Positions 25,442-34,818 of a stretch of 64,000 nucleotides of DNA are shown one piece after another. This stretch comes from an uncultured Porphyromonadaceae bacterium. GTDB lineage: Bacteria > Bacteroidota > Bacteroidia > Bacteroidales > Muribaculaceae. A model generated the notes under the pieces. That model was not told the DNA's origin and ran no database searches. It saw only the letters and a list, made by a program, of their open reading frames with translations. Position 1 is the stretch's first letter; every line of letters starts with the position of its first letter. The position numbers were made by a program, and so were the translations under genes. Location of the stretch: assembly GCA_905202215.1 (NCBI GenBank), contig CAJKRG010000007.1:31428-95427 (forward strand), written 5' to 3'.

Positions 25442-26721
25442 ATCGCAGTGTGGCTCCCGAGGTAAAGCCATTCGGGCATCTTACAGTTCCCCCCGAGAGG
25501 GTCGAGATTCTCCCAAACGGTATTACCCTGCATAGTGTTTCTGGCGGTGATCAGCCTGTGAGCCGCCTTAGCATGGCTTTTACGGGCGGATCTGCCGAAC
25601 TGGGATCGGAAACTGTGGAGAGCTTTCTCATGTCGCAGTTATCCGAAGGGACTCTCTCACGGAGTGCGGCTGAAATCGCCGATATCCTCGACTATAACGG
25701 TGCCCGGATCAGTGTGCGTCCCCAGGCTCATCATAGTGTGACCGATATATGGTTCCTCAATGACCGTGCCGATGCTCTGCTGCCCCTGTGGGCCGATTGT
25801 ATAGCCAATGCCACATATCCCGAGGCTCCTCTTGAGACAGCCAGGCTACGCGCCCTGTCATCCTATAAATCGTCGCGGCAGGATGTCGCGGCCTTGGCCG
25901 ACGAGGCTTTCACAGAGCTGATGTACGGCGCAGATCATCCGCTCGGGCGCCCTGTTACGGAGGAGGCAATCGCTTCGGTCAGCTCCGGTCAGCTGTCCGC
26001 CTTGCATCGCCGCATTCTGAATCCTGCCGGAATCCATGCTTTCCTGTCCGGAAAAGATGACGACGGAGTCAGAAAGCGTGTGGTCGAAATGCTCTCTTCC
26101 CTGCCTTCTGTGGGCGAAGGCTTCAACCCCGTAATTTTGCCGATGGACAGCCCTGCGGCGCCTGTCAGTCGGTTTGTCGAAAAAGAGCATGCGTTTCAGG
26201 ATGCGGTCATGGCCGGTGTGGCCGTCCCCGGTCGTGATCACCCTGACTATATTCCTCTGCGTCTCGCCGTAATGGCGCTTGGCGGTTATTTCGGAAGTCG
26301 TCTTATGATGAACGTACGCGAGGAGAAAGGCCTCACATACGGTATCTCCGCATATCTTCTCGGCAGCCGTGAAGGGGCTTATGTGGCAGTCGCGGCTCAA
26401 TGTGATCCCGACAGCACATCTGTTGTAATCGACGAGATCGGCGCCGAAATGCGGCGTCTTGCCGACAATCCGCCGCAGGCCGAAGAGTTGCGGAGGCTTA
26501 AGCTACATGCTGCCACAGGTCTTGCCGAAATACTCGATACGCCCTCTTCTATCATGGGGTATTATGCCAACAGGCTCTATGTCGGTACGCCCGCCGACTA
26601 CTTCGAACGGCAGCAGGAGGTTATCGGCCGGCTTTCGCCCGATACCATTGCGGAAATGGCCGCTAAATATCTGCGTCCCGAGTTATTGTCGGTCGTAGTT
26701 GCGGGTCGGGAAAAGAAATAG
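25438..26721 (+). CDS. M16-family peptidase-like protein without the zinc motif
   Basis: 427 residues with two M16 halves: the N-terminal half around 20-200 and the C-terminal half from about 235 (YFGSRLMMNVREEKGLTYGISAYL, typical of the second half). Where active members have HxxEH (GTAHFLEHMLFKGT) this protein reads FLMSQLSEGT, so both zinc histidines and the catalytic Glu are gone. It therefore looks like the inactive partner type of an M16 heterodimer, yet no active subunit is adjacent. No signal peptide is seen, suggesting cytoplasmic location. Starts 4 nt before the kdsB stop. Confidence 0.8.
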   Translation: MNRSVAPEVKPFGHLTVPPERVEILPNGITLHSVSGGDQPVSRLSMAFTGGSAELGSETVESFLMSQLSEGTLSRSAAEIADILDYNGARISVRPQAHHSVTDIWFLNDRADALLPLWADCIANATYPEAPLETARLRALSSYKSSRQDVAALADEAFTELMYGADHPLGRPVTEEAIASVSSGQLSALHRRILNPAGIHAFLSGKDDDGVRKRVVEMLSSLPSVGEGFNPVILPMDSPAAPVSRFVEKEHAFQDAVMAGVAVPGRDHPDYIPLRLAVMALGGYFGSRLMMNVREEKGLTYGISAYLLGSREGAYVAVAAQCDPDSTSVVIDEIGAEMRRLADNPPQAEELRRLKLHAATGLAEILDTPSSIMGYYANRLYVGTPADYFERQQEVIGRLSPDTIAEMAAKYLRPELLSVVVAGREKK

Positions 26722-26774
26722 TGTAATTAAACACTTATTCACATTCCGAACGTCTCGGACCCGGAAATTTTTGT

Positions 26775-26782
26775 TAATTTTG
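26775..26782 (+). promoter_or_regulatory. -7 element of pfp
   Basis: TAATTTTG, 38 nt before the pfp ATG, matches TAnnTTTG. Confidence 0.65.
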
Positions 26783-26820
26783 CAGTCAGAACAATCATAA
26801 ACACACAATAGTTACTCAAG

Positions 26821-28470
26821 ATGAAAAAGAGCGCCTTGCAAAAAGCTCGTGCAGCCTATAAGCCCAAATTGCCTGTAGTGCTCACAAGCGCTGTTAAAGT
26901 TGTAGAAGGCCGTCCTACCGAATCGGTAGCCGACCAGGATGCTATCCGCAATCTATTCCCCAATACTTACGGTCTTCCCGAAATCCGCTTTGAAAAGAAT
27001 CCCAATCCCGGTCAGGGCAAACCCGTAAATGTCGGTGTGATTCTGTCCGGCGGCCAGGCTCCCGGCGGCCACAATGTGATCAGCGGCCTTTTCGACGGTA
27101 TCAAGAAAATTCACCGCGACAGCCGCCTATTCGGCTTCCTCATGGGTCCCGGCGGTCTTGTTGACCACAAATACATCGAGCTTACAGCTCCCATCATAGA
27201 TGAATATCGCAATACCGGCGGTTTCGACATCATCGGTTCCGGCCGTACCAAACTCGAACACAAGGATCAGTTCGACAAAGGTCTTGAAATCCTCAAGGAA
27301 CTCGGCATAACCGCGCTCGTTATTATCGGCGGCGACGACTCCAACACCAACGCAGCAATCCTCGCCGAATACTACAAGGCAATCAATGCCGGCGTTCAGG
27401 TCATCGGCTGCCCCAAGACCATCGACGGCGACCTCAAGAACGATGTCATCGAAACTTCTTTCGGATTCGACACCGCTACCAAGGTTTACTCCGAGGTTAT
27501 CGGCAATATCCAGCGCGACTGCAACTCTGCCAAGAAATACTGGCACTTCATCAAGCTCATGGGCCGCTCGGCAAGCCATATCGCTCTCGAATGCGCTCTG
27601 CAGACACAGCCTAACGTATGTCTCATTTCCGAGGAAATCGAGCAGCGCGGCATGAACCTTGAGGAAATCGTAAGCTATATCGGCGAAATCGTTATCGCCC
27701 GTGCTGTCGACGGCAACAACTTCGGTACAGTTCTCGTTCCCGAAGGCCTCATCGAGTTCATTCCCGAATACAAGCGTCTCATCAGCGAGCTCAACGAACT
27801 CCTCGGTGCAAACAAGGACAAGGTGAAGGATATGAACGAGGAAGAACTTACCGCATTTATCCTCGGCAATCTCGCCGCTGAAAATGTCGCCGCCCTCAAG
27901 AAACTCCCCGAAGAGGTTTCGCGCCAGCTCATGCTCGACCGCGACCCGCACGGCAACGTCCAGGTATCGCTCATCGAGACAGAGAAGCTTCTCAGCGGTC
28001 TCGTGGCCGAATATGTTGCCAAGTCTGAAGCCTTCAAGGCTGCAAAGGGCAAATTCTCGTCGCTCCATCACTTCTTCGGCTATGAAGGCCGTTGCGCCGA
28101 TCCCTCGAACTTCGACGCTGACTACTGCTACTCGCTCGGCTACAATGCATCTGCTCTCATCAACGCAGGCGTGACCGGCTATATGTCGTCGATACGCAAT
28201 CTTGTGAAGCCTGCCGTACAGTGGATTCCCGGCGGTATACCCATCACGATGATGATGAACGTGGAACGCCGCAATGCCGAAGACAAACCCGTTATCCAGA
28301 AGGCTCTCGTCCGTCTCGACGGCAAGCCTTTCCAGAAATTCGCCGCACAGCGCGAGGACTGGGCCCACAATACATGCTACATCTATCCCGGCCCGATCCA
28401 GTATTTCGGTCCGGCCGAAGTATGCGACCAGCCTTCGATGACTCTCAAATACGAGCACGAAAATAAATAA
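26821..28470 (+). CDS. pfp: Diphosphate:fructose-6-phosphate 1-phosphotransferase
   Basis: 549 residues, the long PPi-PFK form. It phosphorylates fructose 6-phosphate with PPi, reversibly, in glycolysis. GVILSGGQAPGGHNVISG is the phosphate-donor loop; GGDDSN (about 171) has Asp where ATP-PFKs have Gly, the known marker of PPi use; PKTIDGDLKND (about 198) carries the PPi-type Lys and the catalytic Asp; and MGRSASHIALECAL is present. Its own promoter precedes it and a strong terminator follows, so it is monocistronic. Confidence 0.95.
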   Translation: MKKSALQKARAAYKPKLPVVLTSAVKVVEGRPTESVADQDAIRNLFPNTYGLPEIRFEKNPNPGQGKPVNVGVILSGGQAPGGHNVISGLFDGIKKIHRDSRLFGFLMGPGGLVDHKYIELTAPIIDEYRNTGGFDIIGSGRTKLEHKDQFDKGLEILKELGITALVIIGGDDSNTNAAILAEYYKAINAGVQVIGCPKTIDGDLKNDVIETSFGFDTATKVYSEVIGNIQRDCNSAKKYWHFIKLMGRSASHIALECALQTQPNVCLISEEIEQRGMNLEEIVSYIGEIVIARAVDGNNFGTVLVPEGLIEFIPEYKRLISELNELLGANKDKVKDMNEEELTAFILGNLAAENVAALKKLPEEVSRQLMLDRDPHGNVQVSLIETEKLLSGLVAEYVAKSEAFKAAKGKFSSLHHFFGYEGRCADPSNFDADYCYSLGYNASALINAGVTGYMSSIRNLVKPAVQWIPGGIPITMMMNVERRNAEDKPVIQKALVRLDGKPFQKFAAQREDWAHNTCYIYPGPIQYFGPAEVCDQPSMTLKYEHENK

Positions 28471-28490
28471 GTCCTGTCAGGCTACCGTTA

Positions 28491-28536
28491 AAAAAACGGC
28501 ATACGCGCTTTCATCGGTGTGTATGCCGTTTTTCAT
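28491..28536 (+). terminator. Rho-independent terminator after pfp
   Basis: AAAAACGGCATAC at 28492-28504 pairs with GTATGCCGTTTTT at 28521-28533. The T-run is part of the stem and continues to 28533. It lies 21 nt after the pfp stop. Confidence 0.9.
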
Positions 28537-28821
28537 TTAGAGGTTGTTTAATAACATATGTGAAAGCACAGGTTGGTGTATTTTTGCTTAAATTGCACAT
28601 TATGAAGAGGGAGCATAGCGGTTGCTATGTGACCGATGAGTGATGGGCAAGTTAACAAAAAGACGCCAAGACCGAACCAATGTTAAAAACGCCTCGTTAA
28701 AATCTTATCAGAAACCATTGTCAGTATGGGAACAAAGGCTTCGCCTCCAAAAATTCAGAGTGTCTTTATCTCTTCGACTTTTTGGCCTGTGCTTTCACAT
28801 ATGTTATTAAACAACCTCTTA
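28537..28821. mobile_element. MITE-like element with 33-bp terminal inverted repeats
   Basis: The segment 28540-28818 (279 bp) begins GAGGTTGTTTAATAACATAT and ends with its exact reverse complement; the arms 28540-28572 and 28786-28818 pair over 33 bp without mismatch. TTA occurs directly outside both ends (28537-28539 and 28819-28821), a probable target-site duplication. The interior has no transposase, only a 13-codon frame from 28602 and a small hairpin CATAGC/GCTATG (28614-28629). A 3-bp TTA duplication fits the TNA targets of some IS5-group transposases, an inference. It lies 8 nt from the hemW stop. Confidence 0.85.
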
Positions 28822-28825
28822 GAAT

Positions 28826-29923
28826 TCAGGAAATGAGCAGATCGCGTATTATGGAGTCGGAAACGAGCCAGCGGTCTTCGGGAATGATAAGTCTCACGCC
28901 GTGGCGGCAGAGCAGACCTCTCTTTGTCAGACGCGAGACGTTTCTGTTGAATTCCGCCTGAAAAGCCGGTGGAATTACTGATGTATCAAGACCTTTTGCA
29001 GTGCGGAGAGCCGTAAAGATGATGTCGTTGATTTTTTCGGTATCGGTCTCCGGGTCTGTGTGCAGGCATCGGGCCGGATCGGCTATATATTGTCTTATGT
29101 CCGGCTCCACGAAGCGGCGTATGCCGTCGGCTCCGAGGCTGTGCGCGCCCGGTCCGAGACCGAGATAGGGAGTCGAGTCCCAGTAGGCCGAGTTATGGCG
29201 GGAATACCGGCCCGGCAGGGCGAAGTTGGATATCTCGTAGTGTTCGTAACCGGCCTTGGCTGTCGCCTCGCACAGATAAGTATAGAATGCGGCTATGGTT
29301 TCGTCGTCTGTCTCGGTAAATTCCCCGCGTCTCAGCTTTACTCCCAGAGCTGTCCGCGGTTCTATGGTGAGGCTGTAGGCCGAAAGGTGTTCGGGGCGCA
29401 GTCCTATGAGGCGGTCAACTGAGTATCGCCAGGATTCCATGGTCTGTCCGGGGAGACCGTAGATGAGGTCGCAACTGATATTGTCGAATCCGGCCGCACG
29501 TATTTCGTCTATTGCATTGAGCGCGCGCGAGGCCGAGTGGCGGCGTCTCACGGCTTTCAGTTCGCTGTCGGAAAGCGACTGGATACCCATGCTGATTCTG
29601 TTGACTCCGGCGGTTTTCCATGCTTCGAGCCGCTCGCTGTCTATGTCCTCGGGATTGGCCTCGACGGTAAATTCCTTCGGGACGAATTCTTTGAAGACGG
29701 AAGCCAGTCGTCCGAATTGCTCCGGCGGGAGAATCGACGGGGTTCCTCCGCCGAAATACAATGTACTTACACTATGGGGGCCCAGTTCCTGGCGTCGCCC
29801 GGCGAATTCTTGGCCGACAGCTTCTATGTATGGGTCGGCCTGCGCGAGTCCGGCACGCGAATAGAAATCGCAGTATGCGCATTTCGAGTGGCAGAAGGGA
29901 ACGTGGACGTAGATACCGGCCAT
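28826..29923 (-). CDS. hemW: HemW-type radical SAM protein
   Basis: 365 residues from MAGIYVHVPFCHSKC; a start 18 nt upstream would overlap addB. The radical-SAM motif is CHSKCAYC (Cys 11, 15, 18), followed by YFGGGTPS, EANPED, NRISMGIQSL, DLIYGLPGQT and the HemW-typical GxGAHS (LGLGPGAHSLG). Older annotation calls it oxygen-independent coproporphyrinogen III oxidase, but it lacks the extra Cys of HemN, and HemW proteins are heme-binding chaperones. Last gene of the mlaE-to-hemW run, 1 nt after addB. Confidence 0.9.
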   Translation of the reverse strand: MAGIYVHVPFCHSKCAYCDFYSRAGLAQADPYIEAVGQEFAGRRQELGPHSVSTLYFGGGTPSILPPEQFGRLASVFKEFVPKEFTVEANPEDIDSERLEAWKTAGVNRISMGIQSLSDSELKAVRRRHSASRALNAIDEIRAAGFDNISCDLIYGLPGQTMESWRYSVDRLIGLRPEHLSAYSLTIEPRTALGVKLRRGEFTETDDETIAAFYTYLCEATAKAGYEHYEISNFALPGRYSRHNSAYWDSTPYLGLGPGAHSLGADGIRRFVEPDIRQYIADPARCLHTDPETDTEKINDIIFTALRTAKGLDTSVIPPAFQAEFNRNVSRLTKRGLLCRHGVRLIIPEDRWLVSDSIIRDLLIS

Positions 29924-29924
29924 A

Positions 29925-32918
29925 TCAGTATTTGGGGACAACTCGGCCGCAGAGGCTCAGGAATGGGCAGAATGCGCAGCGGGAAGGCTCGTCGCACTGT
30001 CTGAACGGAACGTCCGGATCAAAAATTTCTTTTATCATCGCTTTCAGACGAGGCAGAAAGACATCGCTGACCTGCTTGTAGGAGTCGACGGTCACGCCGT
30101 CGATCTCTATCGGAGAAAGACGCGCTTCCTTCGACAGCTCCTTCATCGGATGTATCATCGGCGTGATGTCGGGGAGTGGATCGATCATGGCGGCATATGC
30201 CTCGCAGTATACCAGCAGTTGGAATATTCCGTCGGTATCGGTCGAATCGCCGTCGAAAAGTTCGTCGATGCTTGCTGTCGTGGCCTCGTTTCCCGTCTTG
30301 AAGTCGATGAAGCGCAGCGCTTCACCCGAAATACGGTCTACGCGGTCTATCGACATATAGAAATTTATGGCCAGATCATTGTCTATGGTCCATGCGGGAG
30401 AGTCATATTGCTTCTCGTTTTCTATGAATGTGAATCCGGGATTGCAGTATGCCTCTGTCTCGGCACGGAGATCGCTCCGCACGATGGAGCCGACGATCTC
30501 GCAGCATAGTTCGCCCTCGGGAGGCAGCGGAGCCGACATATCGTCGGTTACATATTGCGGATAGCATTGTGTTGTCACGACCTTTCTGACCGTACGTGCT
30601 ATCGTCTGTTTGCTTTCGTCCAAAAGACCGTCGATAAAGGACTTGTCGATATATGCGCCTTTGCGTACGGCAAAGAGTTCCTGTATCGATTTGTGTACGA
30701 TGTCGCCGTAGTCGGCCGCCGATATGAAGTCGGCCAGCTCGTCGCTCCCCCTCATGCGCCCTACATATTGCAGATAGAACTGGAGCGGACAACGCCGATA
30801 GGCTTTCAGCGCCGTGGCCGAGAAACGGTATGCGCCGCCGCTTCTGAGCTGTGCGAGGCGTGCCAGCACACGCTCTGTCTTGGGTACGGAGATTGAGCCG
30901 GCCTCTTCAGGCACTGCTCCGGGTGACAGACTTTTCATGCTCACTTCGAGATCGGGCATGAGATAGCGGATCTGCGAGATATAGCGCGATATCTCGCCAC
31001 CGCCGAGAGCCTCCGACCGTGAGTCGTAGTAGAGAGTGATACGCCGTGCGCGTGCCAGCAGGCGGTAGAAACAATAGGCATATGTCTCTTCGAGACTCTC
31101 GAAGTCGGGAAGACCGAATGCGCCTCTGAGCACCGCGGGTATCATTGTTTTTGAGTACTGTTTGCGCGGAAAAATGCCTTCGTTCATCGAAAGAATGGCC
31201 ACATTGTCGAAGTCGAGGGCACGGGTTTCGAGCACGCCGAGTACCTGGAGTCCGCGCAGTGGCGTGCCGTTGACGGTCAGGGCACGGCTGCCGAACAGAC
31301 GTTCGAAAAGGTGGAGGAAAGTGCGTTCGCTCATTGTCACACCGTATTTTTCGATCAGTGCGGCAGTGGCGACTGTCTCTTCCCTGAAATATTTTATGGC
31401 CATCGATTCGAATCGGCGTCCGCGGCGGTCATCGTTTTCTTCGATTTTCGCGCCGAGCCAGTCGAGCATGTCTGTCAGATACTTCGCTACGGCGCCCGCA
31501 TCCGAAAGACCTTTCACCGGCGTGAATATGGCTGAGAGTTCGGGGGCGGCCGCAGCGATGGTTTCTGCCGGGAGATTATATATTTTTTCCGCCGATATAT
31601 ATTCGGTAAGCCTCTGGGCGGCTTCTGGCACTATCAGCTGTATGTGTGGATGCAGCAGTATCCCTACGACGTCCTCGAAGTAGAAATGAGGAACACCTCT
31701 TATCATGCGGGCCCGCAGCTGCATGCTTACGATGGAGCGAAGCAGAGAAGCGAAGTTCGTCGACCGGTAAGGGAGACCGAGCGATATGTTGACCGACGAT
31801 ATTGCCTCAGGAATGGAGAACAGTACCGGCATGAGGAGCGATGGATCGGGCATTACCACAGCGCCCGACATCGGTGAGTCCGGTTCAAGTATACCGTCGT
31901 CCGACCATTTCTGCAGCGTACGGCCAAGAGCCTTGGCCTGCCCTGCGTTGGAAGGCATCGCCAGCACCTCTATTTCGGGTCTGGAGGGAAGCGGTTCCGG
32001 CACGAAATCGTCGGGCATCGGGAATATGCGGTTAAGTTCCTTTATGCGTCGCAAAGGTCGGGCGATTGCCGTGTGCCGGCTTTCGGCGCTAAGGCTCAGC
32101 GGCGCCGTATCCCAGAAGAAGGAAGCCGCGCCGATGTCTTTCAGCCGTTTGAAAATGATGGTCTCGGCTGTCGAGAGATCGTTGAATCCGGCGAACACGA
32201 AATGTTCGTCGGGATTGATGTCGGCAACCGTCATTTTTTTGAAATATTCTACCGCCTGACGATACTGTGCCCCGGCCGACGACATCTTTCTCTCTTCGAG
32301 CGAAGCGTGAAATCGGGTGTAGACTTCTCCGAGGATTTCCCAGAGATATACGAATTTTCCCGAAAGAGTTTCGTCGGCGGAAGGGTCGGGATCGGCAAGG
32401 TGGAGCCAGAATTCCTCGGCTGAATTCGTGAGCATGCTGTCGCCCCATATGCGTCGCACAACCTCTTTCTGATCGTCGTCCAGATAGTTGGCCTGAATCT
32501 CCTTCACATTCCTGAGATTCTTGAAGAGATCGGCGGCGTTGGCCATCGATCTGTCGATATCGTCGAAATCCGACAGTATTATGTCGCCCCAGAATATGAA
32601 GCTGTCGAATTCACGCGCGCTTTCCGTTCGTCCGCGGGCATGCAGGGTAGAGCGGTATGCCTCGTAGAGTATGAACATCAGTTCGCCCTGCGGTGCTTCG
32701 GGATAGCGGGCATGCATGCTCAGAAATGTGCGCATGGTCATGAAGCGGGGCATCACCGACACTTCGGTCAGGCAGGAGCGCACGTGCTGTTTCAGAAACA
32801 TGGCGCTTCGCTTGTTCGGAAGCACGAAGCAGAGCGAGGCAAGCGGAGGAACACCTTCTCTCTCTGCGGTATAGTAGCGGGCTATGTCGGCGAGGAAAGC
32901 GGTTTTTCGTTCTTTCAT
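29925..32918 (-). CDS. addB: AddB-like PD-(D/E)XK nuclease/helicase-fold protein
   Basis: 997 residues. The N-terminal part is an inactivated helicase fold (CFVLPNKRSAMFLKQHV, the AddB Walker-like region). The C-terminal 290 residues are a RecB-type nuclease: YGDIVHKSIQELF, DRVDRISGEALRFIDFKTGNE (catalytic D and K). Cysteines for the AddB Fe-S cluster frame it: CPLQFYLQYVGR (about 709) and CAFCPFLSLC near the end. It acts with AddA in double-strand-break resection. No addA is adjacent, which is unusual. It overlaps holB by 4 nt. Confidence 0.87.
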   Translation of the reverse strand: MKERKTAFLADIARYYTAEREGVPPLASLCFVLPNKRSAMFLKQHVRSCLTEVSVMPRFMTMRTFLSMHARYPEAPQGELMFILYEAYRSTLHARGRTESAREFDSFIFWGDIILSDFDDIDRSMANAADLFKNLRNVKEIQANYLDDDQKEVVRRIWGDSMLTNSAEEFWLHLADPDPSADETLSGKFVYLWEILGEVYTRFHASLEERKMSSAGAQYRQAVEYFKKMTVADINPDEHFVFAGFNDLSTAETIIFKRLKDIGAASFFWDTAPLSLSAESRHTAIARPLRRIKELNRIFPMPDDFVPEPLPSRPEIEVLAMPSNAGQAKALGRTLQKWSDDGILEPDSPMSGAVVMPDPSLLMPVLFSIPEAISSVNISLGLPYRSTNFASLLRSIVSMQLRARMIRGVPHFYFEDVVGILLHPHIQLIVPEAAQRLTEYISAEKIYNLPAETIAAAAPELSAIFTPVKGLSDAGAVAKYLTDMLDWLGAKIEENDDRRGRRFESMAIKYFREETVATAALIEKYGVTMSERTFLHLFERLFGSRALTVNGTPLRGLQVLGVLETRALDFDNVAILSMNEGIFPRKQYSKTMIPAVLRGAFGLPDFESLEETYAYCFYRLLARARRITLYYDSRSEALGGGEISRYISQIRYLMPDLEVSMKSLSPGAVPEEAGSISVPKTERVLARLAQLRSGGAYRFSATALKAYRRCPLQFYLQYVGRMRGSDELADFISAADYGDIVHKSIQELFAVRKGAYIDKSFIDGLLDESKQTIARTVRKVVTTQCYPQYVTDDMSAPLPPEGELCCEIVGSIVRSDLRAETEAYCNPGFTFIENEKQYDSPAWTIDNDLAINFYMSIDRVDRISGEALRFIDFKTGNEATTASIDELFDGDSTDTDGIFQLLVYCEAYAAMIDPLPDITPMIHPMKELSKEARLSPIEIDGVTVDSYKQVSDVFLPRLKAMIKEIFDPDVPFRQCDEPSRCAFCPFLSLCGRVVPKY

Positions 32919-34039
32919 TTGCGTCTGATGAGCATGATGGTGCGCACGGCCATGTCGAAGAATATGATTTTGGCGTTTCCGTTTCCGGCGATATCGCGGC
33001 GCGACCGGTCAAAGAGTTCTATCAGATCAAGCACATTGCGCTCGTTTATGAATGGGAAGAACTTTGCCGTAAATTCGCGCTCGCCGGCATTGAGCGTGAG
33101 CAGATCTTCAACCTGAAGATGCATCAGGAAGCTTTCCCGGAAGAGACGGCAGCAATAGTCGAGAAAATCCATGGCCGGCTCGCGTCCCATTTCGGCTGCC
33201 TCCTTCGACCATTCGCGCAGTTTCCCGACCTGACGCGCATAGGCTGCCCTCATGAGAGTCTTAAACATTTCGAGCAACTTCAGACGCTCGCTTCCGGCTT
33301 CCGCCAGCGCTATGGCCTGGTTTACATCGCCTTCGGCCACGATGGCGGCATCGTCGGCTGTTGCCGCATCCACGCCTCGGCGCCGCAGTATGGCCGCTAC
33401 TTCGGCATCGGTATACCGTATCACCGCTATGCGCTGTGTACGCGAGTAGATGGTCGGCAGAATCTTGCGCGGTTCATTGCTCACCATTATGAATTTGGTG
33501 TCGGCGAAGGGCTCTTCGACAAGTTTCAGAAGCTTGTTGGCTGTGTCGGTCTTGAGTCGTTCCGGCAGCCATAATATGGCCGCTTTGTATTTCGATCGCC
33601 GCGCCATGAAAGTGAGGCGCCGCAGGAGTTCGTTGCCTTCCTCCACATAAATTTGTGGTTGGGCGTTTATGTTATCGAGGGTGAGAACCCATTTTTTCAG
33701 ATCCATGAACGGATTGGCCGTCATGAATTCGCGGAATTCCGCCATATAGTCATCCGAAAGGGTCGGCTTGCCTCCCTTTTTCACCACAGGGAACGAAAAG
33801 ACGGTGTCTATGTGGTTGAACGATTCGTGCTGCAGGCACGAGGCGCAGGCTCCGCAACTGTCTCCGTCGGGCGTACGGTTGGTGCAGTGTATATATTGGG
33901 CGAATGCCCGGGCGAGCATGAATTTTCCCGCGCCGGCAGGCCCTTCGAGGAGCAGGGCGTGGGGTATGCGGTCGTTGTCGGCCATTTCGCGCAACAGCGC
34001 CTTCTCTCTCTCGTGTCCGGGTACGTCGCTGAATTTCAT
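32915..34039 (-). CDS. holB: DNA polymerase III delta-prime subunit
   Basis: 374 residues. Clamp-loader subunit with a AAA+ fold: HALLLEGPAGAGKFMLARAFA is the P-loop region, with GKF instead of GKT/S, which fits a non-ATPase delta-prime. The zinc module is C...CGACASC about residues 50-70. Sensor and arginine-finger-containing segment: KLLKLVEEPFADTKFIMVSNEPRKILPTIYSRTQR, close to the family SRC motif but with SRT. It overlaps mlaF and addB by 4 nt each. Confidence 0.88.
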   Translation of the reverse strand: MKFSDVPGHEREKALLREMADNDRIPHALLLEGPAGAGKFMLARAFAQYIHCTNRTPDGDSCGACASCLQHESFNHIDTVFSFPVVKKGGKPTLSDDYMAEFREFMTANPFMDLKKWVLTLDNINAQPQIYVEEGNELLRRLTFMARRSKYKAAILWLPERLKTDTANKLLKLVEEPFADTKFIMVSNEPRKILPTIYSRTQRIAVIRYTDAEVAAILRRRGVDAATADDAAIVAEGDVNQAIALAEAGSERLKLLEMFKTLMRAAYARQVGKLREWSKEAAEMGREPAMDFLDYCCRLFRESFLMHLQVEDLLTLNAGEREFTAKFFPFINERNVLDLIELFDRSRRDIAGNGNAKIIFFDMAVRTIMLIRRK

Positions 34040-34818
34040 TTCCTTTGCTGGATAGTGCCGTGTTCGGCAACATATTCGCGCACTTCCTGAAACAGACGGG
34101 TCGCGAACACGAAGTCGTTGAGGGCTTCGTTGGACGTATTGTAGATTTTACTCATGTCACCTACCCATTCCCGGTGTCCCTTGTTGATGAATATGATGTT
34201 CTCGCCGATGCCGAGCACACTGTTCATGTCGTGCGTATTGATTACGGTGGTGATATTGTATTCGTGGGTGATGTCGCTCAGAAGCTCGTCTATAAGAATG
34301 GATGTCTTCGGGTCAAGACCCGAGTTAGGCTCGTCGCAGAAAAGATATTTCGGATTAAGGGCGATGGCGCGTGCGATGGCCACGCGCTTCTGCATGCCGC
34401 CCGATATTTCGGCCGGATATTTGTTTTCGGCGCCTTTCAGATTCACACGCTCAAGACAGAAAAGGGCCCGCTCCGTCATTTCCTCCTTGCTCATGTCGGT
34501 GAACATCACCAGCGGGAACATGACATTGCCCAGCACAGTCTCCGAGTCGAACAATGCCGAACCCTGGAAGAGCATGCCGATTTCCTTGCGGAGATTCTTT
34601 ACTTCGTCGGTATTCATGGTCAGCAGATTGCGTCCGTCGAACAGAATCTGTCCATGATCGGGACGGAGAAGGCCCACCAGCGATTTCATCAGCACGGTCT
34701 TGCCCGAGCCGCTCTGGCCTATTATGAGATTGGTCTTGCCCGTATAGAAGGTCGCGTCTATGCCGTGAAGCACCGTGCGGCCGTCGAAAGCCTTTACTAC
34801 GTCTTTTACCTCTATCAT
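34036..34818 (-). CDS. mlaF: MlaF-like ABC transporter ATPase
   Basis: 260 residues. Walker A GQSGSGKTVL (about 34), Q-loop GMLFQGSALFDSETV, signature ISGGMQKRVAIARA and Walker B YLFCDEPNSGLDPKTSI. GMLFQGxALFDSxTVxxNV and CDEPxSGLDP are hallmarks of the Mla/Ttg2A ATPase that powers phospholipid movement between inner and outer membrane. Its partner mlaE overlaps at the 5' end by 4 nt. The substrate-binding MlaD protein is not next to it in this window. Confidence 0.92.
   Translation of the reverse strand: MIEVKDVVKAFDGRTVLHGIDATFYTGKTNLIIGQSGSGKTVLMKSLVGLLRPDHGQILFDGRNLLTMNTDEVKNLRKEIGMLFQGSALFDSETVLGNVMFPLVMFTDMSKEEMTERALFCLERVNLKGAENKYPAEISGGMQKRVAIARAIALNPKYLFCDEPNSGLDPKTSILIDELLSDITHEYNITTVINTHDMNSVLGIGENIIFINKGHREWVGDMSKIYNTSNEALNDFVFATRLFQEVREYVAEHGTIQQRK

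Noticed and set aside
27127..28458. 443-residue frame antisense to pfp
   Set aside because: It lies wholly within pfp, has no family match, and arises from the codon bias of the real gene.
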